A program made the translations under genes and the position numbers. The notes beneath the pieces are model-generated. The model was not told the DNA's origin and ran no database searches. It saw only the letters and a list, made by a program, of their open reading frames with translations. Shown piece after piece: positions 38,762 to 50,615 of a DNA stretch of 64,000 nucleotides (its first letter is position 1; every line of letters begins with the position of its first letter). The DNA comes from Paragyromitra xinjiangensis. Taxonomy: Eukaryota > Ascomycota > Pezizomycetes > Pezizales > Discinaceae. Location of the stretch: assembly GCA_038503065.1 (NCBI GenBank), contig JBCAMK010000007.1, positions 1,736,001 to 1,800,000 of the forward strand, in the 5' to 3' direction.

Positions 38762-39599
38762 CTAAACTTCACTGGCATCCCTTTGCAGCATCCTTCTTCT
38801 TCTTTCTTCAAACTCCCTTCCTCCAAGTGTCTCTGATTCTTCGCTACTTGTATCACTCCTCTCCACTCCTGGCCTGCTCTCTCCTCCATCTCCATTTCCA
38901 GGAGCCGAATTATAAACCCAGTAGCTCCAACTCCTCCCTAACCCAGCAACTGCTGCCCTTGGGGAATGTAACAGACTTGTATTCTCGTCTACCGTGTTCG
39001 TACCATTCAAACCTTCACCATCCCCACCATACCATAGCTCCCGAATCTTCTTCAAAAACGTCCATATCTGCGTCCGCCACTTGACCACCGCATATATGGT
39101 GCCAACAACTAGTAATGTCCCGAAAACGCTTACCAGCGCCGTGAGCGCCGTTAATGTGGAAACATTGCAGCTCAGGGGCTTGGTACGGAGCTCGAAACGC
39201 TCAGCCGCTATTGGGCAAACCATCGGATCCGAGAGAGGAGACAGTAGTCCTAAGGTCGCTGGGACGCAGGTTTGGCTCTAGTTAGGTTAGGTATGTGAAT
39301 TCGGGTTTCTGGAAGAAGGGAAGGAGGTGGAACAGCAGTGAGTTGATAGGTAAAGGAAGTAGATTACGTACAACCGGACACCACCCACATGGCATGTAGG
39401 TTCTCAAACAGCTTCCGCAGGAGTTTCGCCGCCAGCAGTGCTCAAAGAGCTTTCCAGAGTCGTAATCTGAAAGTGTTCCAGCTGTTATGCAGGCCCGTTA
39501 GATCCTGGAGAACTTCGGGTGCTTGCGTGGAAGGAGAGGCTTACTGGAACCACTGTTGTTTTGTGAGGCAGGGGATCTCCCCATAGTAAAATCGTCCAT
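38762..39599 (-). CDS. PSI/plexin-repeat-like single-TM protein
   Basis: Three exons (39599-39545, 39466-39372, 39277-38762) give 221 residues. The first two exons are too short to stand out as frames and were found by matching splice phase. Residues 29-71 hold a compact Cys-rich module: C29, C35, C38, C45, C48, C54 and C71, with the pattern SCGSCL...CGWCPVSQTCVP typical of PSI (plexin-semaphorin-integrin) domains. One transmembrane helix follows at about 92-115, then a polar, Ser/Gly/Glu-rich cytoplasmic tail with RRRR. There is no N-terminal signal peptide, so the helix would act as a reverse signal anchor putting the PSI module outside or in the lumen (inference). The role of such fungal proteins is not established. 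Confidence 0.75.
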
Positions 39600-41697
39600 G
39601 GAATAATGTATTTCGTTGAATCCCAGTAGAGCGCCTGGATACAAGATGTCGGGTGGGCCACAGATGGGATACTGATGGAATAGCTTTGATGTTACCTTAC
39701 CGGGGGTGTTTCAGGCACCACAACCTCGGTTCAAATGGAGGCCAAGCCCCCGACTATCTTGTAAAAAGGCTGTTAGGATATGTTCGAGTTAATACCATGT
39801 AGAGGAGAATGTACTCCAGTATTGTTTTCGTAAGTGCATAGAAGGATACCTCATTGTGCTTTGAGACCTCAAAATACTTGGCGGTGTAGCTCGGCCCAGG
39901 AAAAACAATTATCCGACCAGCAGCCAAATAATAAATTCGCCAGACTCACACCCACCATCCCAAAGCCCGGTTTTAAATTTATTTATTTTTACCATAGGCA
40001 TTTACAAAAGAAATATCTGCTTTTTTGCTGGATCCCCTAAACAAATGGGTTCTCTAGCTACATGTAGCCTACAGGTCCCACGGCCTCAATGTAAATCCTG
40101 CCTTCATTCTGCAGATACCACGAAAATCTGCCTCCCGAAATGCACGCAAACTTGTCAGATAACCACTGGAAGCACCAGATCTGGCTAAGGTTACAGCCCA
40201 GGATTCGTAATGCAAACAAACGTAACCTCAGGCTGTTACCAACGCAGGGACCTTCAGATGAACACAAACACTATCCGTTTTACACACAACTAAAACTCGC
40301 CAGGGCTCGAAAAAGCTGACGAGGCCCTCGGGAAGCTACCACAAACATAATCCAAAAAAAAAACAAAGTCTCCTTCCAAGCACCATCACGCATAGAACCC
40401 AACCTATCTGTTTCAAACCGACTTAAGGTAATGTTGTTATGCTAAATTTAGGGCTCAGACTGTTACCAACTTGACTTGATATCCCCGCGCCTACAATTGA
40501 TGAGGCGGTGGTTAAGAGAAGCCATGTTTAAGCCTTTTACGGGTCAGAAGACTGCCCTGCTGTCAGCCCATAGTCTATAGAGATCTCCTGTAGCGTGCCG
40601 CACGTGGCATGCAACACGTCCCGCCACTCTTAAGCCCCGAATTATGCGGTCAAAAGTTCGCCAATTTAGGAGACTATATTTTCAAGGGATTAGACACTTC
40701 GATCTCACTTGAAGATCTACATAAATTGCTGTTGAGGGTTTTAGGGTTATTACTCCGGTTAGCCTCAGCCACAACGATCTCATTCTAAAGATTATATTAG
40801 ATCTAGGTGGCTCTCGCGGCAGGATACATGTAGTCATCCTGGGGTATGATTTGGCTGTCTCCGAAGTAAGAGAGCTCACCAAAAATCTATTATATCCTGA
40901 TCTGCCTTGCAGGATGCGATAAAGAGGCAGCACGCTCAGACTAGAGATATATGTAGCTATGTACAAATTCATTACCCTCTTGTAATATCTATATTTCGAT
41001 TATCGCAACTCTCTGCAAGGTATAGATGCTGTTCACTAGGGGATTATCGAAAGCGTTGCCCAACACAACGCAATTAGCTACCTCGCAAACGAGAATATTC
41101 TGTTGGCACTAGAAAAGACCCCATCCCAGCTGTGCGGACAGCCTAGTAAGGGTCAATGGCTTAGTTTATTGTGTGGGGCGATCGACCCGTAGTGGCCCCA
41201 GCGCCATCAGGTTCTAGCTCCAGTACACACTCTACTAATTGATTGACTGGTTGATGATTTATACATGCATCCAGCCCTTAGGCTATACACATTATATCGT
41301 TTGAGCGGGGTCATATTCCTATGCCTAGGTTCGAGGGATGCTATAAGGATATTGAGAGAAAATGCGTGGTGTTAGCTTTGTAACTGGAAGGCTGTATGTG
41401 TTCGACGAGAATGAGGCATCGCTTGCCTACCTTGATGTTTCGAGTGACAGCTTATGAATACTAAGCCTTCAAGGAGCAGACCTCAAGCTTGGGAAAATAT
41501 CACCTCAGTCTCGCCCGACCCTCTATTTACTGGGGCGAGCCATCAAAAACCATTCAGGTCATTACCATATCACTCATCATACTTAATAGATAATCATCAC
41601 TCTTTATAGACAAAATGCCCACATATGTGCACCAATATCGCTAAAGACATGCAAAAAAACAAATCCCGAACGCCTAACATGATATAAAAACCCATCA
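39600..41697. other. Intergenic between PSI-type and DUF3405 genes
   Basis: No gene is supported. The tract contains an inverted dispersed-element tail at 41238-41288, two TACATGTA octamers (40059, 40825) and a 31-residue frame at 41362-41457 discussed in the findings. The rest is unremarkable AT-rich sequence. Confidence 0.5.
41238..41288 (-). repeat. Dispersed-element 3' tail, inverted copy
   Basis: On the minus strand this reads GTATAGCCTAAGGGCTGGAT, then GCATGTATAAATCATC and an AATC-rich tail. It matches the copies at 18831-18885 and 52399-52452. Confidence 0.55.
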
Positions 41698-44145
41698 TCA
41701 CCTTCCCGTTTCCCCATCACCCCTCTTTACTGGATGCAACAACATCCCCTTCAAGCACATCCTCCCCAGTCTCCTATCATATGCCTCGCCCCCATCCCCC
41801 TCCGCCTCACCTCCAAGCCACCTCCTCCATAAACCCCCTGGAAATCCTGCATTATAGTACCATGTACTCCCCTTAAAATTGTGTTCTCGGTCCCCAAAAA
41901 CACTCTGTTGTCGCCCACCCGCGGAACCATTAACCCCATTGTTGAAGGTTCGTTCTAAGTATTTCGCGGGCCACTTCCGATCTATATATGTCGGGTGTGG
42001 AACAAACACCGCTTTGAGGCCATGGTGGAGCGCGCAGGAGGCTGGCCACATCTCAGAGAACATCGTGTGCCCTTCAATAGCGTTCTCCCAGTGCATTCGG
42101 GTGAGGAGACGGTGAGAGAGACGGGAGGCAGTGATGATGGCAGTGCGTCGGGTGGGGCCGGTATTTGCGGAGCGAGCAGGAGGAGTCGGGGGTGAAGGAA
42201 GTGGCGGGTCAGTGGGGGTGGGGTTCTTCGGCGACTTAGGAGGGTTCGTAGTGTACCGCGCACTAGATTCAGTGTAGTACCCGTATCCGGTGGTGTCAGA
42301 GGATAGAACCCAGCTTGTACCCTCTGGATTAAAGATCGGGTTAAGCGTTATCAGATCTGCCTCTTCGCCCACGCCCCAGGTAGAGTCTACATCTTCTCCT
42401 GGCTTGGGAAAAGGTGGCACAGGGTCGTCTTCGAGTATTCTAACACCTTCGACAGGCACAGGCCCCCACACAGACTCACTCATGCTCGTTGTCGCATCCA
42501 CAATCTTCGAAAATGCCTCCCAAGTCCCATGGATCTCGGGAATATAGAACCGTTCATTCCGCTCCCACAGGTGTTTCCTCGGCTGCTTCTTCGCCCACTC
42601 CACCGATTTCTCAAAAAGGTGATAGTAATGCCCCGTATACCGTACATCCATCTCCCAGTTCCAAAAGAACTCAAACTCTGGGTGCCGGTGCGCAAACCAC
42701 TGCACAGGCATAAACGTGCTTCGATAAACACCATGCAGCGGCAGTTCCCTAAAATCCCAGTTTTCAAGTTTGTGGTAAATTGTGCTCATCATCGCCTCGT
42801 TCCACAACTCTGCAATGCCCCAGAATTCCTGGGGGACGTTGTCTTGCAGTGTTTTACGGTAGATGGATTTGTCGGACCAGATAGGTACACGGGAATCCTT
42901 AACGTGGACAAGGAGATGAACGGAGTATTCGCCACCGGAGAGGATGGAGAGTTCGGAAATAAGAGAGCGGAGAGAGGCGATGTCGTTGGGAGTGTAATTG
43001 TAGCCGGTCCAGGTGCGGAGGAGGACGGCAGTCCGAGGATGCTTCTTTTTAGAAATGCGGTATATGCCACCGGGCATGCCCCTACGTTTCCGGCGTGGCG
43101 GGGAAATTATATCCTCCTTCGCAGATAGTAGTTTGTTAGACGGAAATATAGTATCTTCTGTCTCCATAGGCGTATCAAAGCGATCCTTATTTAGATCCAC
43201 ACATTGCCTCTGGAGACGACCCCAGTCTACACCTCGCCAATCTATCCTCTTCAACGGCATACTCCCAAGCCCCCAGCCAGTCTCGATATCTTTTTCATCA
43301 TCATCACCACCACCATCATTGGCTACCTCTCCCAACCCACCTTCAGAATCACTATATCCATAACCGTAGGAACCCAGTCTCCCATATCGATCAAAACATA
43401 TATCCTCATTAATCCCCAGCAACCCATGAGCTCCAAAAACCGGACCTGGCATCCCTTCAGGTGTCCCATCAAAAACCCTCGTATCTGGCCTTCCCCTCTT
43501 CTTTGTCCAATTTCCCACCATATCCTCGTCAAACGAACACTCTTTATATTCCCCCTCCCACACTTTTCTGTATCCATCACTCTTATACTCCGGATACGGA
43601 TTCCAGCTCCTGCTCTTCGCCCTCTTCCCACCTCCCTTCACGGCATCGGGTCTCTTCACTTTATCTGCCGCTTCATGTGCTACTGCCATACCAGGTGGAT
43701 ATTCGGGGACGTTGGATCCTTCCTCGACTAGAGTGAACATACCCTTATAGTAGTTCTGCAAGACTGGGAAGCGGTCCCACATCGCTGGAGGAAGCTTCTT
43801 CCCGCCAGCGGTAATGGTCCGTGTATGAGCATCGAGAAGAAGGCGTGTGGGGCTGTACGTTATGCCAGAAATTGAGAGAGTGGCCACTATAATGGTGAGA
43901 ACTATCATAGAAACGATGATGCGGAAGAAATTATTTCGGAGTGTAGAGGGAGTGGCATGCCGTGTGGACTTTTCTACGGTGGAGGACCATGATGAGTTTC
44001 TGCTCGTAGATGGAGTTTCGCTATCTGATGATGAGCTACGGAAGGATGATGTGCGACTGTTAAGGAGGGGGGTATGGCCGGGTGTTTGTGAAGGAGGCCG
44101 GACTGGGGGATGTAGAGTGTCTTGGAGATCTTTCCACCAGCCCAT
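41698..44145 (-). CDS. DUF3405 type II membrane protein
   Basis: A single intronless frame of 815 residues starts at the ATG at 44145, which has a good context (CACCATGGG). The frame can be read further upstream but has no earlier ATG. Residues 1-70 are Ser/Thr/Pro-rich and cytosolic, followed by one membrane helix at about 74-95. A low-conservation stem follows with an acidic Asp/Gly patch near 278-285. The DUF3405 core starts near 370 with RTAVLLRTWTGYNYT and includes LLVHVKDSRVPIW, HGVYRSTFMPVQWFAHRHPE, WNWEMDVRYTGHYYH (496-508) and YIPEIHGTWEAF. The layout (short cytosolic tail, anchor, luminal globular part with an acidic EMD motif) suggests a Golgi glycosyltransferase-like enzyme, but this is inference; the family has no firmly known activity. 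Confidence 0.88.
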   Translation of the reverse strand: MGWWKDLQDTLHPPVRPPSQTPGHTPLLNSRTSSFRSSSSDSETPSTSRNSSWSSTVEKSTRHATPSTLRNNFFRIIVSMIVLTIIVATLSISGITYSPTRLLLDAHTRTITAGGKKLPPAMWDRFPVLQNYYKGMFTLVEEGSNVPEYPPGMAVAHEAADKVKRPDAVKGGGKRAKSRSWNPYPEYKSDGYRKVWEGEYKECSFDEDMVGNWTKKRGRPDTRVFDGTPEGMPGPVFGAHGLLGINEDICFDRYGRLGSYGYGYSDSEGGLGEVANDGGGDDDEKDIETGWGLGSMPLKRIDWRGVDWGRLQRQCVDLNKDRFDTPMETEDTIFPSNKLLSAKEDIISPPRRKRRGMPGGIYRISKKKHPRTAVLLRTWTGYNYTPNDIASLRSLISELSILSGGEYSVHLLVHVKDSRVPIWSDKSIYRKTLQDNVPQEFWGIAELWNEAMMSTIYHKLENWDFRELPLHGVYRSTFMPVQWFAHRHPEFEFFWNWEMDVRYTGHYYHLFEKSVEWAKKQPRKHLWERNERFYIPEIHGTWEAFSKIVDATTSMSESVWGPVPVEGVRILEDDPVPPFPKPGEDVDSTWGVGEEADLITLNPIFNPEGTSWVLSSDTTGYGYYTESSARYTTNPPKSPKNPTPTDPPLPSPPTPPARSANTGPTRRTAIITASRLSHRLLTRMHWENAIEGHTMFSEMWPASCALHHGLKAVFVPHPTYIDRKWPAKYLERTFNNGVNGSAGGRQQSVFGDREHNFKGSTWYYNAGFPGGLWRRWLGGEAEGDGGEAYDRRLGRMCLKGMLLHPVKRGDGETGR

Positions 44146-46064
44146 GGTGTTGAGGTAAGGGCAAGATTCTTGGTGTCTGGCATGAGTGTTAACAATCCCA
44201 AATTGTTCTTTTTTTTGCCAAAAGGAGGGCAGGAGCTTTCTCACGCAAAGCAGAGCTCAATACAGTCAAGCAGCCAATTGGAAAAATTGGGGGTGTTAAA
44301 TCCGTTTGTTAGATATCACAAAACGGGAATTATCGTAAAATTCATCAGGTTATCGCCTTTGGTGTTTTCTGATAACTGAGCGATCAGGGGTTACAAGTGT
44401 GTAAGTAAACATGTCGGGTAAGCTATCGTCGTTGCCACAGCAACAGCAACATCAGCCATTTTCCCAACAGCTTGGAAAGAAAAGCCGAAAACCGGAGAAC
44501 ACCCTTCAGAGAACACAAGTCAATGATAGAAAGAACAATCAATGGATCTGCAACGAACTTCACCCATCACGTAAAAAAGGAGAAATTTGGAGGCAGAGGA
44601 ACAATCGAGACCCTGAATCTCTAATATTTCTTATGCGATTCGAGGTCAAGTGATCACTTGCTTCATTTAAGGTTACGTAGCTACAACCCTCCTTCCTCTT
44701 TCTTATCTTGTGATCTAGTCATTATCTATCAAGGGATTTTTTTTTCATTTGCGTGGCTCGATTCCCATTCCGACAGCAAGGCGAAAAAAAATGCACTCAA
44801 CTTCAAGTAAGTATCCTTCTTAGTAGACAGGTGGCTATTGTAGCCTTTGTAGCACACATTTTAGGCGACTCTGGGCATATGTGACCGGGAGGCTCAGGGG
44901 CCGCACCCGAGATGCCAGAGATGTAAACGAGTGCGTTCTTCAAGCAGATGGCGTGTCGAAAATCGACCATGGTTCGTCTGCCGCTCGGAAGAAAAAAACG
45001 TTCTCGACCTGCAGGATCAGATATCGAGGCTGTAATAGGAACATACCCATCCATGTCGTATTTTAGCAACTGCACCATGCACACGACATATCACACTACA
45101 CTGCTTCCCTCGGGCTTCTTTTGAATTTTCCTTTCTCTTTTACTCTTTTTACGAACAATGCCAGAACACCCTGGTGGTTCACGTTACGAGATAATTTCAA
45201 AGCATCAAACAAACAAACAAAAAGACAACGAGGAGGTTCCAGAAAGTAAAGAACAACTTCCTCGGGGAGCTACGTAATGAATCTCGATGGCGAATAATCA
45301 GTCTCGTTGACATGTGCAACTGACGATCTGGGCTGCGATGCTCGCGATGAACCGGTTGCAGAGCCCCACCTCGCTTCTGGGGATTCGGGAAAACTTGTTG
45401 AACCCCACCAGAAAGCGGTAATGTATGAGACAATCAATGGACCCTTGTCTAACCCTTTCCCCAGGGATTTTACAGGCCAGGGGCGCTCTGAGGTCTGTCT
45501 GCTCTATCACGGGCCAGCAAATATCTTGTCACTCATATCTATCCTTCCTCCCTCATCCATGGAGGCCACGCAACAGAACTTACGCGCAGGGAAAGATGCA
45601 TAAAGCATACACACGCGCACCAGTGACACCATCAACCCCCACTACATATTCCCTACCTACCAGTAAGGTGTCCTGAAGATGTTGCGACTAGGGGCAGGGG
45701 GAAGGCACGAGACCGTTACTTTTCCTTGTCTCTCTCCCTCAAATGGTTTCTCCTTTTCTCTCTCACTACAACTTCCTCGAGAACTACTACCTCAACCATC
45801 AACTGTTTCCTACGCAACAGAACTTCAAGCTTTATAGTTCATTGAATTCATCATTGCAGCGCAACCGTAGTGACAATTCACCGTCTCCGAAGCCCTTTCC
45901 CCCCTAAACCCAACGGAATACCGCTGCCACTATAGCTTTTGTGTCCCCCAACCAGCCCAACAAGCTTGCCATTGTAAACTTTCTTCAGTGCCTCGACAAA
46001 CACCGGGTTAGATATCATATTCATCTGCCAACTCTTCGTTCTGAACCTCAATCCCTATCCGAGA
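44146..46064. other. Divergent promoter region
   Basis: This 1.9-kb region separates the divergently transcribed DUF3405 (-) and ethanolamine kinase (+) genes. CT-rich tracts at 44690-44760 and 45720-45770 fit fungal promoter sequence. No gene was found inside. Confidence 0.5.
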
Positions 46065-47738
46065 ATGTCTACCAAACCAACCCTACAGGCGCTTGCAAAG
46101 ATGGAGCAGCTGCCTGTCTTGCCACTCTCCTACAGCCCAGCAAATTCAGATGAATCTGCAGCACGACTTGTTTATTCGCTACTGCCTGAGTGGAATCCTG
46201 CGAAAGGTGGTCGTGGAATCAAGCTCGTGAAATTCACTGATGGCATTACGAACACTGTACGTATCAACGCCTTTTTTGTTGGGTCTTTTTGCTTTTTGCT
46301 ACCGTTGAAATGGGTTTCCCTGCATCACGATCGATTGGGGGCGCAGGTTTAGCGGACAAACATGTGAGAGTATTTAAGCATCGTCATCGACGATGTGCAG
46401 TACACTCAGGGCTTCACAGCCGTCACTCTCTAAACCCAAGCGTTATCTTGCGATTATTACTCCACTGAGGAGGTTTTAAATTTCGCTTCCCACCTGCACC
46501 GATCGCTTGCATATGTTAATAAACCTTCTCTACACAGCTCCTAAAATGTGTTCACAATCCTCCTGAGGGTACATCCCCAGCAGAAGCGAAAAGGCTTGCA
46601 GATGAAGAATCCGTACTCCTCCGCGCCTATGGGCGAGATACGAGCATCCTGATCGATCGCGAACGTAGGTTTCCCCCCGCTCCGCGTTCCCTGCCAATTC
46701 AACTTCACCAAAGGGCAAATCCCCCAGAACACTCACTGACCCGCTTCTCATACCACAGGCGAATGCGCATCTCACCTCCTCCTCTCCCGCCACAACCTCG
46801 CCCCACCTCTTCTTGCCCGCTTTGAAAATGGCCTTCTCTACCGATTTGTCGCCGGCCGCGTCTGCACAGTCCCCGAGATGGGGCAGCCAAACGTTTGGCG
46901 CGCTGTCGCTGCACGCATGGGTGAATGGCACGGGACTCTTCCGACGTCGACCACACCACCGCCATCTCCTGCTTCCTCGTCATCAGCATCCTCGAGCGAG
47001 CCGGATATCACTTTATGGAATGTACTCCAGAAATGGATTTCTGCACTGCCAGAAACCAACAAAACTGAGGTCGAGCGAAAGGAACTGTTGCAGGCAGAGC
47101 TGGAGAAGCTTCAGCTGAGCGAAGATGAGGGCGGATACGGGATTAAGGGACAGGACGGTGGAATGGGATTTATTGTGGGCCATTGTGACCTGCTGAGTGG
47201 GAATGTCATTATTCTGCCTGAAAAGGAGGGCATTGCGGCGCCAGCAGACGGAATCAAGAAAGTTCATTTTATCGATTATGAGTATGTCTCTTTATAGCCT
47301 AATATGTGTGAGTGTAGTGCTGACATGAAAATGCGCAGATACTCCACTCCTTGCGAACGTGCATTCGACATTGCCAATCACTTTGCTGAATGGGGTGGTT
47401 TCGACTGCGATTTCAATCTGCTTCCGACCCGTTCTACCCGCCGGGAATTTATCACAGCTTACCTCGAGTCCTTCCATCAGCACCGCAATTGCTTCCGTTC
47501 AGCCACCAAAGAGGCCGAAGTTGATAGCTTGATGGCGGAAGTCGACCTCTTCCGTGGTGTTCCGGGATTCTATTGGGGTATCTGGGCACTCATCCAAGCA
47601 ACCATCAGTCAGATTCATTTTGACTATGCCGGGTATGCGGAGATTAGATTAGGAGAGTATTGGGACTGGAAGGCAGAATTTGAGGGAACGAGGGAAGGAG
47701 AGATGGGTGTGCGAGAGAGGAGGTGGGCACAGGAGTAG
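46065..47738 (+). CDS. Ethanolamine/choline kinase
   Basis: This cytosolic enzyme phosphorylates ethanolamine (possibly also choline), the first step of the Kennedy pathway to phosphatidylethanolamine. Four exons (46065-46256, 46538-46664, 46759-47281, 47339-47738) give 413 residues. The first intron is unusually long for this window (281 nt). Family blocks are: GITNTLLK (60-67) across the first splice junction, EEESVLLRAYG-like region 86-96, LYRFVAGRV, the Brenner-type catalytic motif GHCDLLSGNVI (247-257, with D250), and VHFIDYEYS (275-283) carrying the metal-binding Asp, then the C-terminal EWGGF..D block. The N-terminus ('ITNTLLK') and GHCDLLSGN form are those of ethanolamine kinases. A Ser/Pro insertion lies at 168-188. 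Substrate preference needs assay. Confidence 0.9.
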
Positions 47739-48287
47739 ACGTCCATGGGGGGCAGCGTCTGATAGCGGGAATATACCTAACCCTGTGTTAGCATAACTCG
47801 TTATGCTTGTCTGTTGGACTCGAAAGCATATTCCTTCCTCTTATGTCTCATTTGCTTCTATTTTCTATGTTTTTGGGGTGCGGCAAAAAAGGGTGTTTCA
47901 ACAACGGGGGCTTGCTATTGCATTTTTTACATCGGAATGGGGGAGATACCTCTTCGGTAATTCGTTCTCGGTTTCTTTTTCTTTTTCTACCATGCTTCTG
48001 CTTTTAAATTCTTTTGATAGTTATGTTTCTTATTCCCACTTTTATGTGTTTTGTTTTTTTTTGCGATACTTTGGCGGAGGCGTAAGGTCTGTTTTTTCAA
48101 CAATAACGGCAACGGCCACACTTGATGATGGGTGGTTATAACGTATGGGATAAAAACTTGGAGAGAAAGCAACTGAATAGTTTAATGATAACTTGTTGTC
48201 ATTACGTGGCATCTGTCCGTACTTTTCCGAGTGAGGATGCACGCGAACGAGCAGTGAGACTTTCTATGAACTTTTGAGGGAAAGGCT

Positions 48288-48328
48288 AGTCTCGTGCCCA
48301 AACCGCGTGCTGTAGCTGGGCACGAGAC
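48288..48328. repeat. 41-bp mini inverted repeat of the CTCGTGC family
   Basis: AGTCTCGTGCCCA is followed 15 bp later by its reverse complement TGGGCACGAGAC. The termini match those of copies A and B. It could be an extreme internal deletion of the same element; no target duplication is visible. Confidence 0.4.
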
Positions 48329-49122
48329 GGTTCTGTTCCTGGGCCAGTTAGAATCTCAACTAGAAGCTTTCGATCTGTGCCAAATTTGGCTGCCTTTGGT
48401 GTCGTGGAGTTTGGACCAACATTCTATGCTCAGCAAGTGGCTCATGAATAAGTAGGGTGAACTACATGTATGGTTATTCATAAGGTCTTATACATACATG
48501 TAACCCGAGCGGAGTAGGGTTGATAATGCTGATCCGAAGCATTTGGTGAAATAACGAACTCAGCCAACACTGGTTTGAATCCCGTCTCGACCGCACATCC
48601 TTTCTTGGATTGGGACATCTCCTTTTTATGAGTTTTGTGTGTAGCAGCTACAGGCAGTAGGAAGGTATGAGAACGGGCCTGTAGGGAAGCGCAGTCCTGT
48701 CGATACAGGCGGCATTCGCAGTTTGGATTAACCCGTTGGCGCAGAAGCGTCCAAGAAGCTTTTGTGACGTACAAAATCACAAGGTATCACTCATGCTATC
48801 TAACGCTAGTCCCCAAAAGTGAATTGCCTTTCTGGTATGTGGCAATGCTTTGGGGGATTTTCTGGTGATCGACAGGCTTACAGTCATCGGTAGGCCCGCC
48901 CCATCCCCTACTGCCTTCTACGCACCGTATGGGGCTGGTGTACTTGCCCCTCCGAGTTGTATGAGAACTTTCTCGGACCTTCCCCAGAATCTCAAATCTT
49001 CGGAAGATTTTTGGAGCAATCGGTACTTACATGTAGTTCTACTAGTAAGTTACATACATTGTAGGCAACTACCTCTAAATTTAAGATCTGATAAAATATA
49101 GAGGGTTGCCAAGCAAGTCTGG

Positions 49123-49439
49123 GCACGAGACTACAATTGCTCAAACCCTCGGAGTTTTTGAAATACGGGGGGTAATTGGCATTTAATTTTACTAGCAATT
49201 TGCATACAATTGCTTCTACCCTCAGGGGCTATAGAAAGCAAAAATCCCCGGATGCTCGGGGTTTTTTTCGGATGTAATTTGGTACTTAAGTTTGTGAGGA
49301 AGTCCCATAGAAATCCCTATATGCACCTCCGAAGGGAGAAGCCGAGTAGAAAACCCCTCCGAAAGCCTCCAGGCCTTTTTTCAGCCCTTAAGCTTTCTAT
49401 TGCCCTAGACCCTGCGTGCATGGAACTGGGCACGAGACT
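49123..49439 (+). mobile_element. hAT-like fold-back element, copy B (damaged)
   Basis: The interior aligns with copy A at 19215-19618, including the block GTAATTTGGTACTTAAGTTT onward (49274-49314). The right end is a normal GGGCACGAGACT. The left boundary carries the same GCACGAGACT in direct rather than inverted orientation, so the left end is rearranged or lost. No coding. Confidence 0.5.
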
Positions 49440-50615
49440 ATGTTATTGGCAGCCGCAGGTGTGTAGGACGACTTTGCCCGCCCACTTCACTTTATTTTTT
49501 CTTCCCTCCGCCCTTCCTGTTTTCTTCCTTCTTTCCTCTTCTCCTTCCATCCTCTTTTCCTTTCCCACTTTCATCCATCAATCATCTATTCATCACAACA
49601 AGATTAAACGTGGATACATTTAAAATCCTCAGCCAAAAAAATTCCTTTCTTCCTCACCATCCCACAGCCAGACATTCAAAAATTGACGATCTCCACTACC
49701 AAGGATCACCGTTCACCATCAGGCATAACCTTCAATTATGGACGGAAGATAAATTGGTCATGAATAGGACAGTTCCAACAAGGACGGAAGTTACACTGAC
49801 AGAGTCAATTTATTCTCCTCAAAGAGCCACGTTCATCAAAATTGCGACAAGCAATACATTTAATTTTCATCTAGTCACGTCTGAGATTTGTTCGTTATTC
49901 GTGCTCTACAACAAAGTCACTTCTAGATCACAGCCTCCTCTCTAAAGCATAGAGCGACAAGAAACATTCAGACTACAGCAAAGCGAGAGGCAGATCCTTA
50001 TATTGTCTAATTTGATTGCGACTGATTTTTTTCAGAGTCGAACGCGCTGAAAGCACCGCTACTTGTGATACTGCGCAAGTTAAGGCGGCATTCCGACGCT
50101 TCCCGGTCTGGCTCAGAAGGGTGTCGAAGACAAATCCCAGAACATGACATTTACAATGAGAAACTGCTAGTTTGTGGTGTACTCTCAGAGAAACCCACTT
50201 CAACTTCCATATTTCGACAACTAGCAAAAGATACAGATCGAATCTAGATAAAAGACACGATATTCATCCTTAAAAAACGAATACACATTGGCTTCGGACC
50301 GAAACATGGAGAACCAGGATTGAGACAGCACTAACACCTAAAATCACTACTTGATGGTGTACCAAGGAGCTGCAAACTAGGCGTGCCGCTCCATGTAAGA
50401 TCCCCAACTACGCTGGCTTCCTCACCATTCCCCTCTTCCTCACAGTACCCTCAAGGAAAAAATATTTGATTTCCTGTATTATATTCACTAAAAAGATTAC
50501 TACCAATCAATCCATGTTTTTGATTGCGGTCATGGCGCCTGGGTCTGTGAGCATAGATATAGTTCCTCAACCAGCGGCCAGCCAAAAAAATCCTGCACCA
50601 TCATTCCTAACTGAC

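Noticed and set aside
47803..48141. 112-residue Phe-rich frame after the ethanolamine kinase
   Set aside because: T-rich 3' flanking DNA produces the Phe and Ser runs. There is no domain or start context.
48520..48590. tRNA-like B box GGTTTGAATCC
   Set aside because: A T-arm with four of five pairs can be drawn, but no A box, anticodon arm or matching acceptor stem lies at the right distance.
49610..50247. Plus frames 49610-49945 and 50065-50247 as a two-exon gene
   Set aside because: An acceptor-like TTTTTTCAG exists, but the joined product has no recognisable feature and the first frame lacks a good ATG.
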